From positions 124,001-188,000 of the forward strand of contig MU839847.1 of NCBI GenBank assembly GCA_030411725.1: a DNA stretch of 64,000 bases, written 5' to 3'. A model generated the notes under the pieces. That model searched no databases. It was not told the DNA's origin and saw only the letters and a list, made by a program, of their open reading frames with translations. This document shows, piece after piece, positions 32,250 through 43,462 of this stretch (the first letter of the stretch is position 1; each line of letters starts with the position of its first letter). Position numbers and translations under genes: made by a program. This DNA is from Echria macrotheca. Taxonomy: Eukaryota; Ascomycota; Sordariomycetes; Sordariales; Schizotheciaceae.

Positions 32250-33951
32250 ACTGTGCTCACAGCGTTATACGGGCACCCGCAGGATGTAAACACGGAACGT
32301 TGGGTAATTTCTTCATTTTCTACCTAGGTAGCCATGGAGTTAATTCGAACATCTCGAGGGGTAGGGCGATAATATTAAAAACATTTTGTAGATAAGGTAC
32401 CTTACTCTTACAACTTAACTTTCAAACTAGTTTCTTATACACAGGATGCATATATAAGTATTTCAATCAAGGCTACGTGCAAAATCCTTTTTCATAGCTA
32501 GGCGCCATGGGTGAGAAAGATATCAAGTACAGCCTACCGGGCGTAACACGCATCTTCCCAAGCACTCCGACCCCGAAGCTCCGCCCTTTCCCGTCACGCC
32601 TCAGTATTACATCCACCGGGTGACTTTTTTCTGCCTATTAGAGCAAGCACAGATCCCACCTGGCAGTACGCCAACCCCAAGTGTCGAATCACCAGGACAT
32701 TGTCGCATGCGCACGCTAAACCAACGGTACCAAACTGACGGATTGTACAACCTGTGTGCGGACTGGAACGGCTAAGTACTGTATTTCTCCTAGGCCTAGT
32801 AGACACAGACGGGCTCCTGGTGGACGACATTGTGGTCGCAGCTCATCGTTGTTACCTCGAGAGCGTTAAGGCGCAGAAGGAGGCGCTGGCCAACCCACAG
32901 GACGAAATCGACTTTTTAAAACGCACCGTCTCAGCCTTACCTAGGGTTACCAAACTCGTCCTATCTAGCTCTTGTAAGCTGCGCAAAACGTACCGGTTCT
33001 GTGCCGTCCGATCTGACTGTCCGGCCAGAGACATGCTCGCTTACATGTTCCATTATATAGGTATCCATCACTACAGACCTCACAGTGCTCCCGGCCCACC
33101 ATCTCAGAGCCCTGTTTCAGGCCGTTCGAAAGCCACAGCTCAGATCCGAGCTTATGTTGTCAAACATATGGGGTTAAACTGGCGATCTCACGCGTCAAGG
33201 GGTGCCTCCGGGCATCAAGCTCGGCGCTCAACGCGTTGCCAGACGCTTTTAGACGTGAATAGTCCATTCCATGGTACATGCCTTTTCCGGCAAGAAAGTC
33301 CAACCAAACGAAGTCGACAAGCAAGAGGGGCGCGTGAATGATGCGTCCATAAACTTGACTGGGGACTAAAGGCTAATTGAATGCAAGCCAAAGCGCCATA
33401 CACGATCTGGTTTGTGAACCATCATATCCTTTCTCCCCTGAAGTGCTAATAATTGAAATAGGGACGCTAGAATTGACCCGATCACACCAAGTCCGACAAG
33501 GCTTGCTGGCGACGTCTTTGGGCTGGGGAGGGCACCACCGTCGGAACCGACGCAGACATGCCCAAACGATCTCTCGCGTTAGTCCGCACCACGTCGAAGG
33601 AGAGACAGCAGCGTCCGCTAATCATTAGGTAGGCTCTGTTATCAGACGAGCTGGTTGCGGCACGACGCAGACGCGTTTGGGGGGGAAACCGGCGGACCCC
33701 TGTCACTAATAAGGTTTTGTCGTGTCAGATGTTCAAAGAAATTGCTCCTAGCTTTTACAGTCAACGAGAAGGTTGTTACTACGGATGATCAATACTAGGT
33801 ACTAAGGACAATGCTACTTTGGCGAACATGCCTTGACGGATATTCATCTAGCACTCCGTTCTCTCTTCTATATATGTGTGCGTTTCAAGCCCGGGCACTT
33901 TTGGTGACTTGCCAGCAGATACATGCCTCGAGCCCATTCCACACCAGCACC
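32250..33951. other. Accessory region with a coding relic
   Basis: No intact gene. A plus-strand open stretch around 32790-33060 is described separately. The remainder has no recognised feature. Confidence 0.4.
32790..33341 (+). pseudogene. Unassigned coding relic (F-box/LRR-like style)
   Basis: An open frame reads protein-like from about 32790: GLLVDDIVVAAHRCYLESV, then FLKRTVSALPRVTKLVLSSSC. The last pattern is reminiscent of the LxxxLPxLxxLxL segments after fungal F-boxes. I see no F-box, no good start and no downstream domain, and the frame becomes composition-like noise after about 33060. This could be a decayed gene fragment or a chance open frame. I do not assign a function. Confidence 0.25.
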
Positions 33952-34080
33952 ATGTTTCCAAGCTTCACCGGAAGCTCGCGAAAAAGGCGAAACGTGAACC
34001 TCAGCGGCCACAGGGCCATCAACCCATTCACCAGCACGTCATGGTCGCCAGGCAATCGGGGTGTTTTATATATGTCATAA
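33952..34080 (+). pseudogene. 5' fragment of a HUL5-like HECT ubiquitin ligase gene
   Basis: ATG 33952 opens 42 codons and a stop. The peptide MFPSFTGSSRKRRNVNLSG.. followed by NPF..SWSPG matches the strongly conserved extreme N-terminus of fungal HUL5/UBE3C-type E3 ligases, proteins of more than 1,100 residues. The rest of the gene, including the HECT domain, is not seen downstream. A TATA-like CTATATATG lies about 80 bp before the ATG. I infer a partial duplication of a housekeeping gene's start, now broken. The match is from memory of the family, not from a search. Confidence 0.55.
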
Positions 34081-35550
34081 CAGAAAATTATGGAAGGGAA
34101 TTTGTTCAGGGATACGGATATGGATCCTTCATCAATTCCTGGAAATCCGACAGAGGAAGAGTCACCCACCCTACCACACTAACTGTCGTCATGGTATCGC
34201 ATTTGGGTTTATGTGGAACGTGGCGACAATTCAGCTGGTCTCGGGTCGACTGTCCCGACTCGGACAAAAACGCCAGGCGACTTGGCATATGGGATACGTC
34301 AAGGATACCATCAGTGGCTGGTTGCAGGAGCGGTATCTTCGACATTGGGCTCCGGATTTCCAGTCCTAACCGCCATCTACCAACATCAACCCGGCCTGGC
34401 TATTCTTAATGACACATGAGGCCGCCAGGCAGATGCTCACACTGCCGTTCAACCGATACGTCTGTCTGGTTGGGCCGAACCTCCGCAGTCAGTCGCCGAG
34501 TTTTCATCGAAGATGGGGGATATCATGGGCAATTTCTTGCACCCGGGTGTTGGAACTGGTATGTGGGTAAAGTTATGGTAACGAGGAACTGACAAGTGGC
34601 GAATGGGAACATCACGAGGGTGGTCAATGCGATGTATGTCGAAGCGGGAACAATATGTATTGAACACATCTCATGTGTTGGTTTTATTGTCGAGGATGTA
34701 GTTGTTGCAGTGTATCTGAGGCATGGTCTAGGTACGTTTCAGCTGTCCGAACCGAGCCAGCTCAGAGAAAAACCGTAAGCGGCGGTCAAACAGGCGATAA
34801 TGAAGTCGGGCAAAGGGAAGGATAACAACGCATGGAGACTTCATGTTGCTCGAGCCAATGGAACACAATGTTTCTTGTGACTACCTGTAGAGAGATGTTT
34901 ACGCAGTTTTGATCGTTTGGTGTGTAAAAGCCACAGTGACAACCACAGTCCCAGAAGATTCCGACCTCCGTCCGCTTTCTGACCACTCTGACTCTCCAAC
35001 AACCTTTCCGGTCGCGCCCACTCACGGGCAGGACACGCAGGCCAGACCTCGTATGCGTTGATCTTCTCTGCAGGACGGGAACATGAAAATGCAAGGGAGT
35101 TCAAGTTGCGGCGGGTAACTAGCGGCACTTTCTCCACGAGATCGAGACGTTTACTGTCAGCTTGCCGCTGATGGTGTCGACGGCGATCAGCGCTTGTTTC
35201 TGCGTGGGAGAAATCTGTCAAAAATGTTAGCCAAGAGAGTCACAGAGAACATGACTGGCGGTGATGGGAGGGACGATAAGGGTGGCGGGGCTTATCGTAG
35301 CAGTGCGCTAACCGATAAGATAATATTATTCGTGCACGGACCCGCGCTTGCCCGCCGCCAACGCCTGTGAAGTGTTGATGCCCTCACAACACCAACAAAA
35401 GCTGGCGACGTCGCGTTTTCGATCGTTGAAGCGTCTAGATGGATAAAAGGAACGATTCTATTTACATTACACTGTGTGTTCAAATTGAGTATGGAAGTTG
35501 TTCCTTTTTTTTGAATGTATTAGCTATCTGCCTCTTTTGGGGGGAAGCGA
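34081..35550. other. Intergenic / degraded sequence
   Basis: No supported gene. Overlapping plus frames at 34060-34420 have no domain. Whether they descend from the same partial duplication as the HUL5-like fragment is not visible. Confidence 0.4.
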
Positions 35551-35598
35551 TCAAGGCTCAGGTTGCAGGAGCTCTGCATCTCGAGACAGGGCAAATAT
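35504..35598 (-). repeat. Inverted duplicate, copy A (mate at 38001-38095)
   Basis: Read on the minus strand, this ~95-bp segment starts ATATTTGCCCTGTCTCGAG and ends TAGCTAATACATTC. It matches 38001-38095 on the plus strand with roughly five to eight differences. It coincides with the 3' end of the DUF4360 gene. Confidence 0.85.
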
Positions 35599-36244
35599 GA
35601 CCAAAGAAGAGAATAACCGTATCCGATCTGACACTTACCTCCACAGGGAGACCAGGAGACAGCATCGGGGTCGGCTTTGAGATCGAACGGACCCTCGCGC
35701 GGACCGGGTAGGTTGAGGGAGTAGCTCGACTGTCCGCTCACCCCGGTGAACGAGAAGACATTAGAGCACAACCCTTTTGCTCCTGAAGGGATCTGTGCGA
35801 AGCCCTTCATGTCGGTGCCAAGAGTGGCAAATCTGACCAGGTCAGCGGACTATGACACCATTGGGGCATCGTTCAGCATACTGGAAGCCTTCATCGAAGG
35901 CAAGGTTGATGGTGAGCTTGCAGTTCTTGCTATTACACGAGTTAGTAGCTATGCTGATTTGAGATGGTACTAAAGACATACCGCCAGTCGGCCGCCTTGG
36001 TGTCCGGGCCAGTTTGGATGATGTACTCCGAGAACGTGACCTCCATCAACGTCTTCGTCTCGTCGATCTGAACATCGGCGGTGCCAGCAGGACAGCCGGA
36101 GCCCAGGAGCGAGATACCGTGTATACGAACGGACGACGGCGAAGTCGCGAGCGGCACCACCAGGGGGTCGTTCACGACCGAGTCGGCAGCCGGGGCCGCG
36201 GCGGCAAGCCGAGCCGCGAGGGCAAACAGTGCCACGTACTTCAT
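35551..36244 (-). CDS. Secreted DUF4360-type protein, 3' end apparently truncated
   Basis: Complement of about 35551-35579, 35639-35832, 35882-35929 and 35982-36244, about 177 residues. Signal peptide MKYVALFALAARLAAAAP. The mature part reads IHGISLLGSGCPAGTADV, a YIIQTGP segment, KNCKLTINLAFDEGFQF, DMKGFAQIPSGAKG and WSPCGG, the usual order of DUF4360 secreted fungal proteins of unknown function. Family members normally run about 40 residues beyond CGG to a C-terminal W-x-x-C; here the frame ends within nine codons. That last exon lies inside a segment duplicated in inverted orientation at 38001, so a rearrangement probably replaced the true end. The exact last acceptor is uncertain. Confidence 0.65.
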
Positions 36245-39058
36245 GGTTGATGTATTTGGAAGAATATTCTCGCGATGCAGTGTCTGAAACACCAAGTGTT
36301 AGGGAGGAGGAGTGCACTCCTTTATAGCCGGGCCCGAATATCCGGCGTCGCCTCTCACCTCAGACCACCTACATGACAGCAAACCGACGCCTCAGTTTCT
36401 GTATCGGCACAACGTACTCGAAGGTGCCAATACACCTCACGGTTGCATCTGCGTGGCATCCGCGAGGCATCCGAAAGAGACCGCCACACAGCAATAAAAA
36501 GAGGTGGGCCTGGTTCGAGATGGATTGCAGTGTCGTGGACATGCAAGTCCGGGATTGTCGTCGAGGGATTAGCTAATGATCCCTTTGCTTTCCAGTTCAT
36601 CTCAGCTTCCTATTTTTAGGGAGGTTGGCAAGAATGAGGCAACGTCGTACCTGGGCTGACGGGCCTGTCCTACATTGCTGATAAACAAGCTGTCGATTGC
36701 TTTGGATTGACCCGGAGGCTAACCGACAGTTTATCTCATTAAATCCAACGAGCGACCCCGCAAAATCTCCATCGCCCTGCGTGCAATTCCATCTCGTCTG
36801 CGTCCAGCACTGCGATCCTGCATATCATGTCCTGCAGTTTGGCCGATTCCAAGCCTCGATGCCCGGCCGACTCTCCGGCCTCGCCAATCAACTGGAGCTG
36901 ATAGTCTGGATCCAGTCTGCAGCTTTACATGAGTCATGAGACGCGGAACGCCCAACGAGAATGCCTACTCTAAAGTCGATGTCTTGGAGGCCCTTTTCAA
37001 TAACAGCTTCATCTCTGTCATATTCAACAGCAGTTCCTGTAAACACGCGAGAGAGTGGCGGAGCAGACCGGGCCTCAGCGTGGGCCTCAGGAACGCGTCG
37101 GCAATATGGGCGGTTCTAACGCGATAGACCGGGTCCCATAAATGCCACCAACGACGCCTCGCGGTTCGTCTGTAGAGATGCGTTGTAACCCAGGTGGCAA
37201 CCTCGTATATCCCAGCTTTCTGGACTGAGCTGACATCGTTCCAGATCAGGCTTTAAAAATAGGTGCCTAGTACAGGTACTGTAACTGGGTAGACGCTGCA
37301 CAACAGGCCGGATGAACAGGCCTCGCCAGATATACCACTCCAGGAGGGACTGTCCCTGACCCAACGGCTCGAAACAATCCCCCATCCGGCACCGTGCATA
37401 AGGCGTCTAGATTGTTCTCTGACACACCGGCTCTGGCCAGTCGCAGAGCGGCATGATGGTCTCGCCAGCAGGACGGGAAACGGGCTCGTCGGGATGATAC
37501 CGGCCTCTCGCAACACACCCTCTGAGCACGTTGTGCTACTCGGTAATATCCCTGCCGTGGATCGTAAAGCATACTTCTTTGTCGGCATATCGAGTCGGGA
37601 TGGCTTTCTTCCTCTCCCTGGGGCGCAAGAGCGGCCCAGGCAGACCTATCTGTTCATGGGGCACCCTTGGTACCTAACCCGGTCTCGAATAGGGGGTGGG
37701 CATCAGGCAGCGGTTTGCACACTCCTTATACTTTCCTCGCATTGCCCAGGACCCGTCGCATTCACTCGGGATCCAAGCTCGTGGGCATATGCCGACGCCA
37801 CGAACGGCCCTTCAGCGGCAGAGTTCTTAGGCGAAGACGCGCCACGTCCGGTCTGACGAGTATCGGCAGCTGCAATTCCTAGGAAAAGCTGGTCCGCCAA
37901 GATTCGCCGTGCACTTTGTCTGACCCATGAGAAATATGTCTCGATTCCCCGTTCCAGCCACGCGTTAAAGGGCGGTTCTGGGCATTAACACTTACCGCAG
38001 ATATTTGCCCTGTCTCGGGATGCAGAGCTCCTGCAACCTGAGCATTGATCGCTTTCCCCCAAAAGAGGCAAATAGCTAATACATTCGAAAATAAGGCACC
38101 TCGAGTATCCTCAACTTAAAGGATATTACTCTGTCCGCCTTGACAGACAGACCTCATATTCAACACTTGGCATGGGCGTCATGGCGCCTAATTCGCGGAT
38201 TGTTGTCAAGGAGCTTTTTCATCTCGGGCCAATCCCATCCCGCCCACGCATCGTTCTGCCGCCTGTTTCCCCTAACTTTCGATTACAAAACCCTGATGAT
38301 TATTGGCAGAATCAATAAATACACCTGCAACTATCCCTAAAACCATTGTTTTCGGATTCTTCAGCAGATATTCCTCTCGGAGGTGATGCCACTCCCTCCA
38401 GGGACGTTCAAATAACGTGTGATCGAAACAGGTACCTGCATCGACACCCAGGGAGGGTCGCAGCTCCTTAACCAAGCTTTCCAACGCAACCCACTGCTCG
38501 ACATCCACGTGAATCTGTGTTTCGTTTGCGGAACGGGCCGACGTGGGGGATCGCTGGCACACACAACTGATATGCCCGAGCCCCTTATCACCCGACCAGG
38601 ACCCTGCGACGCTTGACGACCGGGAAATATTTCCGCGCCTTTACGTAGGGCTTATCAGTGTCTTGGATAGGTAATATTCGTCTTGGTTTCTTCCATTCAA
38701 TCCGCCGGAGGGCCCAGAGACGTACACCATCAACTGGCAGCACACCCCCACATCAAGTCAACAAGAATTGAGAACAAGCAAGACAGGGGCTGTTGTCACA
38801 AAAAGTCCCGGCACCATCTCCTCGCTGCACAGCATGAAACCAAATGTAGGGTATATTGAACCATGAAATCGAACGTCAGAATCGATCTCCAATACTATTG
38901 CTCCCCTCAAACTTCTCTGAACCAACCTCACCCCCCCTGGTACCAACCCCACAAAACCCCTTGATGCGACCCCTAAACACCCCCACAGCGAAAGCCAAAC
39001 AACAACAAACATAAACAACGCGGTCCCCTCGCGCCATATAACACGAAAAAAAAACACG
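36245..39058. other. Intergenic region containing inverted-duplicate copy B
   Basis: No supported gene. Copy B of the inverted duplicate lies at 38001-38095. A minus frame at 38272-38562 is protein-like in composition (for example LESLVKELRPSL) but has no recognised family or start context. Confidence 0.4.
38001..38095 (+). repeat. Inverted duplicate, copy B (mate at 35504-35598)
   Basis: Starts ATATTTGCCCTGTCTCGGG and ends TAGCTAATACATTCG; identity to copy A is about 92-95% by eye. Similarity ends abruptly on the left at 38001 and fades on the right after about 38095. No terminal repeats or coding capacity are seen. Confidence 0.85.
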
Positions 39059-39415
39059 TCAGTTCCCCAAAGCATGCCCAAGCCCCTCCGCCGCCCAAGC
39101 ATTACTCGACCGCGCCGTATCCGTAACCTGCACAGTCCTCACGCCCGTCCGTTCCTCCTCCAACTTCTTATCATCCCTCAACTGCGTCGTCTTCTTCACC
39201 GCCGGACTCTGGAACTTCGACAAGAACGCGCCAATCTTTGATTTCTTTTTCGGCTGCGCATCGGGATTGGGCGGTTTGACCTTGTCGATGTAGACGTAGG
39301 CTTGACGAGCTTGCGGCTGGGGTTGTTTCTGAGGGGCGTCGTTGAGGGTGGTTTGGTCGTCACGGCTGGAGGTTGATGACCGTGCGGTCGGAGGTTGGTC
39401 GGCGGTTGAGGACAT
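39059..39415 (-). CDS. Small hypothetical basic protein
   Basis: Single exon, 118 residues. I start at MSSTADQPP (ATG 39415); the frame stays open further upstream, but that sequence looks like leader. The chain is mostly low-complexity and likely disordered (Ser, Thr, Pro, Gln, Asp), with a more ordered centre ARQAYVYIDKVKPPNPD, a basic KKKSKIGAFLSKFQSP segment and an end AWAAEGLGHALGN. There is no signal peptide, TM or known domain. The KIGAFLSKF stretch could form a short amphipathic helix. The function is unknown. Confidence 0.5.
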   Translation of the reverse strand: MSSTADQPPTARSSTSSRDDQTTLNDAPQKQPQPQARQAYVYIDKVKPPNPDAQPKKKSKIGAFLSKFQSPAVKKTTQLRDDKKLEEERTGVRTVQVTDTARSSNAWAAEGLGHALGN

Positions 39416-40707
39416 TGTTTTTGAGTTTGTCTTGCGGATCTTGGGGATGATATGGTTTGGGGTTTGGGTTTGAAGTGTTGTGGTAGGTGATCGCTCGCAG
39501 ATCCCTCGGAGTTTATATGTCCATTCACTGTCATTGCCAAGAATGGACGGGCTTGGTGACTTGGGGCGGTTCATGCAGACAAGAAAAAGGCATGGTCACG
39601 GTGCGGAGCATAGCCACGCTCACCACTCGGACCGGACCTCAATCCCGTCTGGCATCGGCGAATGATCTCCACATCTCTGTCCGACCTGGCGCCGGCACGT
39701 CTTTCGAACACATCGGCTGGTGTGCGAAAGGTCAGGTGATGCGACCTAAAAGTCATGCTAGCGGTGAGCTTGCTGTTTTATAGGAGACCGTATTGGGTAT
39801 GGTGGTTTAGCCTAAATCCTTCATGGCGACTTCGCTCCACCAGCTAGAAAGATCACAGCCACCCTGGGGGCGGGGAGGCCTCCAGTGTTTCCTTTCGGCA
39901 AGACATCGTGTTCGATGTGACGCTGGGTTGTGGATGACAGTCTTGAAAACGGGATGTTGACGGTCAGAGATAGGGTGGAGGGTATCGCTGCGAGTCTACC
40001 TTACCGGGAAAGTGTGGAAAGATGAAAACCTTGCACAGGACTTACCACGAGGACCTAAGGCTTGCAAGGGCTGGATAAGCTTGTATCTCTTATCGTAACT
40101 GGCGATAGTTGCAAAAATGGAAAGAGCTAGCCTGTGTAAGGGAAAGAGCACCCGAGGCACCCACAAGCATGCGTGCACAGAATTTTTTCCAAGTCTAAAC
40201 CTCTCCCTTACAATCTGCCTCCGCAGCCATCACTAGGGCCCCAGGGCCAGGGCCATCGCCATGACAATTGCAGTTGCCAGGGCCATCACCACAGCTATTA
40301 CCACCGTAGTAGTAGTATAGGGCCTTACCAGGCTAGTTACTAGTACCGTAGATACACTTGCAACACGCATCACAAGGCTTGTTACAGTGAGTTTTCTACA
40401 AGGATTGCAAGGGGTCACAAACCTTATGACTCCTCTGCATGCCCCTGAAATAGAACATACAAATGGGGCAAGCATTGCAAAAAACGACCCTTCCAAGCCA
40501 AGCAAGCATAATCCGCCGCTAAGGTAGGAAGATGGGCAGCCAATTAGGAAGCAACCGCCACGAAAGCAACCGGCTGCTAGTCAAGTGCTAGGGAGCTAGC
40601 TACATGTCAGGAACATTATCACATGTCACAAGGCCATTTATTAACCGCAGTCCAACCTGCAACGATCTCTTCCTCTCTTCTCCAATCAACCAACCCAGCA
40701 TGCCAAG
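39416..40707. other. Intergenic, with a Cys-rich stretch
   Basis: No gene supported. On the minus strand at about 40255-40400 one frame is very Cys-rich (THCNKPCDACCKC.., then CNCHGDG) but is interrupted by stops, and a second frame over the same DNA is hydrophobic. A degraded element is possible. I cannot name it. Confidence 0.35.
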
Positions 40708-41292
40708 ATGGCTGCAACAATCGTGGCCCAGCCTCGACCCCCCAGCCCGAGTTGGGATCCGTTCTTCGCACTAGGATCTGTTATCTCTTTTCTCCATCCC
40801 GGTTATGGCGGTAACAACGAACTCCTGTCACTCCCTCGCGTCGATCATGCAACGACTTTAACCTACGGCGTACATTATAGGACAGCACTGCTGGCATGCC
40901 AAATTATAGCCGGGAACGTATTCAACAACACCTACTTCAGTTCCCAAGGTTGTCGCCACCGATTCATCCCTCAACCCTCTCCTCAGTATGTCACGCATAT
41001 CATCTCGCCTGCTGCGGGGGATTTGTGGCCTACACATCACAATACTCTTGTCGGCTCCTTCCATGTCAAGTCTCGCGCCTATCTCTTTGCCCGATTTGCA
41101 TGGGCTATAATGCTCCGCGTGAAGGATTTTGTTATTTCTGGTCAGCCTCGTCACGTCATCCAGGTTTCCAGAAAGCCGGCAGGCGACATAGAGTATGTCG
41201 TCAAGTATCTGACTGGGGAGGAACTTAGGCAAGCCTACGACATTGGAGAATCTGAAACAATGAGGATGGCTGCCCGTATTCATCCAATGTAA
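40708..41292 (+). CDS. Hypothetical protein, possibly partial HNH-type fungal protein
   Basis: Single open frame of 194 residues from ATG 40708. The central part (TALLACQIIAGNVFNNTYFS) resembles the segment that precedes the HNH domain in a common fungal family (A-C-x-I-I-A-G-N-x-F-x-x-x-Y-L-S), but no HNH motif follows. The C-terminal third (VIQVSRKPAGDIEYVVKYLTGEEL) is well-ordered in composition. There is no signal peptide or TM. It sits just left of an AT-rich RIP-like island that begins right after the stop, so it may be the surviving part of a longer gene. Alternatives are an orphan gene or a chance frame. Confidence 0.4.
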   Translation: MAATIVAQPRPPSPSWDPFFALGSVISFLHPGYGGNNELLSLPRVDHATTLTYGVHYRTALLACQIIAGNVFNNTYFSSQGCRHRFIPQPSPQYVTHIISPAAGDLWPTHHNTLVGSFHVKSRAYLFARFAWAIMLRVKDFVISGQPRHVIQVSRKPAGDIEYVVKYLTGEELRQAYDIGESETMRMAARIHPM

Positions 41293-42039
41293 CATGGCAA
41301 ATTTGAACTTCTAAGCTAATAATCTTTTTCACGGCTTGGTTTTTTTCTTCTTTTGTGGCATTTAGATGATTTGACTAGGGGTTTGAAACTATATCTAATG
41401 CGTAGAGTTTAGCTTATAAAGCCTTATTATAGCTGGTAAGTATTTATCCGGTGGCTTATGCTACCAGAAAAAAAAAGTATCAGGCATCGAAATTTTTTCA
41501 GAACGCATAATGCCTAGTTGAAAGGACATCGATTAAGTTTAAAAAGGCCCCTAAACCATCTCTTAACTTATTAGCACTTTAACTAATTTCTTAATAGGTA
41601 GGGTTTATAGGCATTAAAAAGGAATAATATAATATTCTAACGTTTATTTACCCTCCTTTTCCGTTTATTTAAAGCTTGGTCTCTATTAAAATATGCCTAT
41701 TTTCTTTTTCACTATGCCTTTTTATTATATTTAAAGCCTTTCAGCCTACTTTAAATAGCCTTTTAACGGCGAAAAACCACTCAAAATCAAAGATTTATAA
41801 TTCCCGCCATATAAAAACATCTAAATAGAAATATTATACGAGCTTCTCCTGTTTGGAAAGAAGCCTTCGAAGAGATTTTTAACAAGATTTTCTGCATTTT
41901 ATGCATCGGAATCTTAGCTGAAGGCCTTTCCGCTGCTGCAATACCCCCTTCGTTCCACCATACAAGGCGTATTCCAAAAAGAAGAAGAAGAAAAAAAAAA
42001 GGATGTTCCCCTACAAAACACGTCATAACCGTAACCAAA
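41293..42039. other. AT-rich RIP-like island
   Basis: Strongly AT-rich from about 41300 to 41830. Remaining C and G occur mostly in AGGCCT/GCCT/AGGC words, i.e. CpC, CpT, ApG and GpG, with few CpA/TpG. That is what CpA-to-TpA mutation on both strands (RIP) leaves. The original element is not recognisable. Confidence 0.6.
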
Positions 42040-43462
42040 TGCGAACCATGACAACAGTCGAGATGATAGTTGAAACCTGCGCTGCTGACGGCATATTTCA
42101 GGATTGACATCTCCCCGCTGCTTCTACCGGTTGTTGTGTTGAATTCGCGGACATATTCGTCACGCTGGCTCATCTTCACCTCTCTGTGGATGGAGTGGGC
42201 AACAAACCCAGCCTTGTCGAACATGGCTCTCACCCCTTGCTGCATCAGGGGGTCGTTCAAGACTATCAGAACCTTGTCATTCTCTTGGCCCTTGACCCGT
42301 CGGATTTCCGAGAATTGGTTGAGGATCCACGTCATCCCCCCTTCTCCCTCCCCCCAACCGTCGGTTGGGGGGGGGGGGGAATGGCGCTGGTGTAATGTCC
42401 ACCACTCCCTCGATCATTTGGCGAGAGATGGTCATCTTGGGTGTTGAGTTGGGCATAGGTCCAACTGATACCTCCATCCGAGCTGTGATTGATGACGGAA
42501 TTCACATGCTCGACACCGAGGGTATTGTCCGTCTTCTTCAAATGAGCCTTGACGATCTTCCGAGTACCCGCTTGGTCGGGCTGCCGGTCGATCTTGTCAA
42601 GCTCATGCTTGCTAGTTTGGTGCAGGACATCCTGCACGCCCAGAAGCTCCCACGCGTGCTGATCAAATGCCCCGTGGGCCAACGTTCGGATGATCGCGAA
42701 ACTCAGCGCCTGGTTTGGGTGCCACCTCCCCCAACCAGTCCGTACAGGCTTTGTGGCCGCCGCCCAGGGAGAGGAACTCGTCCGCCTGTTCATCCTCTAT
42801 GTCCTAGCCATCATCGCCATTCTCGGAGTATTTATTCAAGAGGTGGTCAGTCTCTTGAATGATCCTCTCCACATCCTTGACGAAACCCAGTACTGCGGTG
42901 TGAATTTCCGTCGTAGGCATTCCGGTGGATGGGAAGACGACCTGGCCGTTGGGAAGGAGGACCAGAGTACTCGTGCCCCGGTTGATGATGAACATCCTGT
43001 TGGCTTTCATGATGGCTGAGGTGTACTCATCCAGGTTACCCCTGGTATGCTTCATCAAGCGCTGTGCCTGCGGGCACAGCAGCCACCACTTCCACCAGGA
43101 TTTCTCCTGCTGCGCCTCCAATGTGCGGAAGATCTGCTTTTGCTCGTCGGTCAGGTCATCCCTGATGATGGCTTCCATGTCCATGTCGTCGTCGGCGTCG
43201 TAGATGTTGTCCCGCGCGTTGACGTAACCTGGATTGAAATTGTCCGAAAAGAAGTGGATGGGCTCCTTGCCTGGTCGGCGGAGGATTTCCTTTACCCTGG
43301 AGTTGAGGAACAGAAGGAGAGTTAGCCCCAGCCAATCCGTGATATAATTCTGCGCAGGGGTGGCGGATGCGAGGTGCACCTGCTCTTTCGGAAACGTGTT
43401 GATCAGACCACGCCATAGTGTCCTTGTTCCCGAAGAATGCTGCCTCGTCACAGAACAGACTG
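42040..43462 (-). pseudogene. SNF2-family helicase relic
   Basis: Minus-strand pieces in at least three frames read as parts of one SNF2-type ATPase. A DEAA box (FCDEAAFFGN, about 43427-43450) is followed, one frame over, by WRGLINTFPKEQVHLASATPAQ (motif III SAT). A long insert with an acidic NIYDADDDMDMEA stretch comes next. The second RecA lobe follows: KVLIVLNDPLMQQGVRAMFDKAGF, FN.., EMSILKYAVSSAGFNYHLDCCHG (motifs IV-V). Frames change near 43425 and again between 42330 and 42800. The P-loop half and motif VI are missing, and AT-rich islands abut both ends. I read it as a dead, truncated copy. Confidence 0.7.
42350..42372. repeat. G/C-tract hairpin
   Basis: CCCCCCAACCG, one T, then CGGTTGGGGGG: 11-bp perfect arms, extended by a run of G to about 42379. 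It lies inside the helicase relic at one of its frame breaks. It can form a very stable stem, and the G-run could add a G-quadruplex. Confidence 0.85.

Noticed and set aside
35504..38095. Inverted duplicates read as terminal inverted repeats of a DNA transposon
   Set aside because: No transposase between them, no target-site duplication visible, and one arm lies inside a gene's 3' end; left as an inverted duplicate only.
40255..40400. Cys-rich minus-strand stretch as a small secreted Cys-rich protein or zinc-knuckle gene
   Set aside because: Stops interrupt the Cys-rich frame and there is no signal peptide or splice model that restores it.
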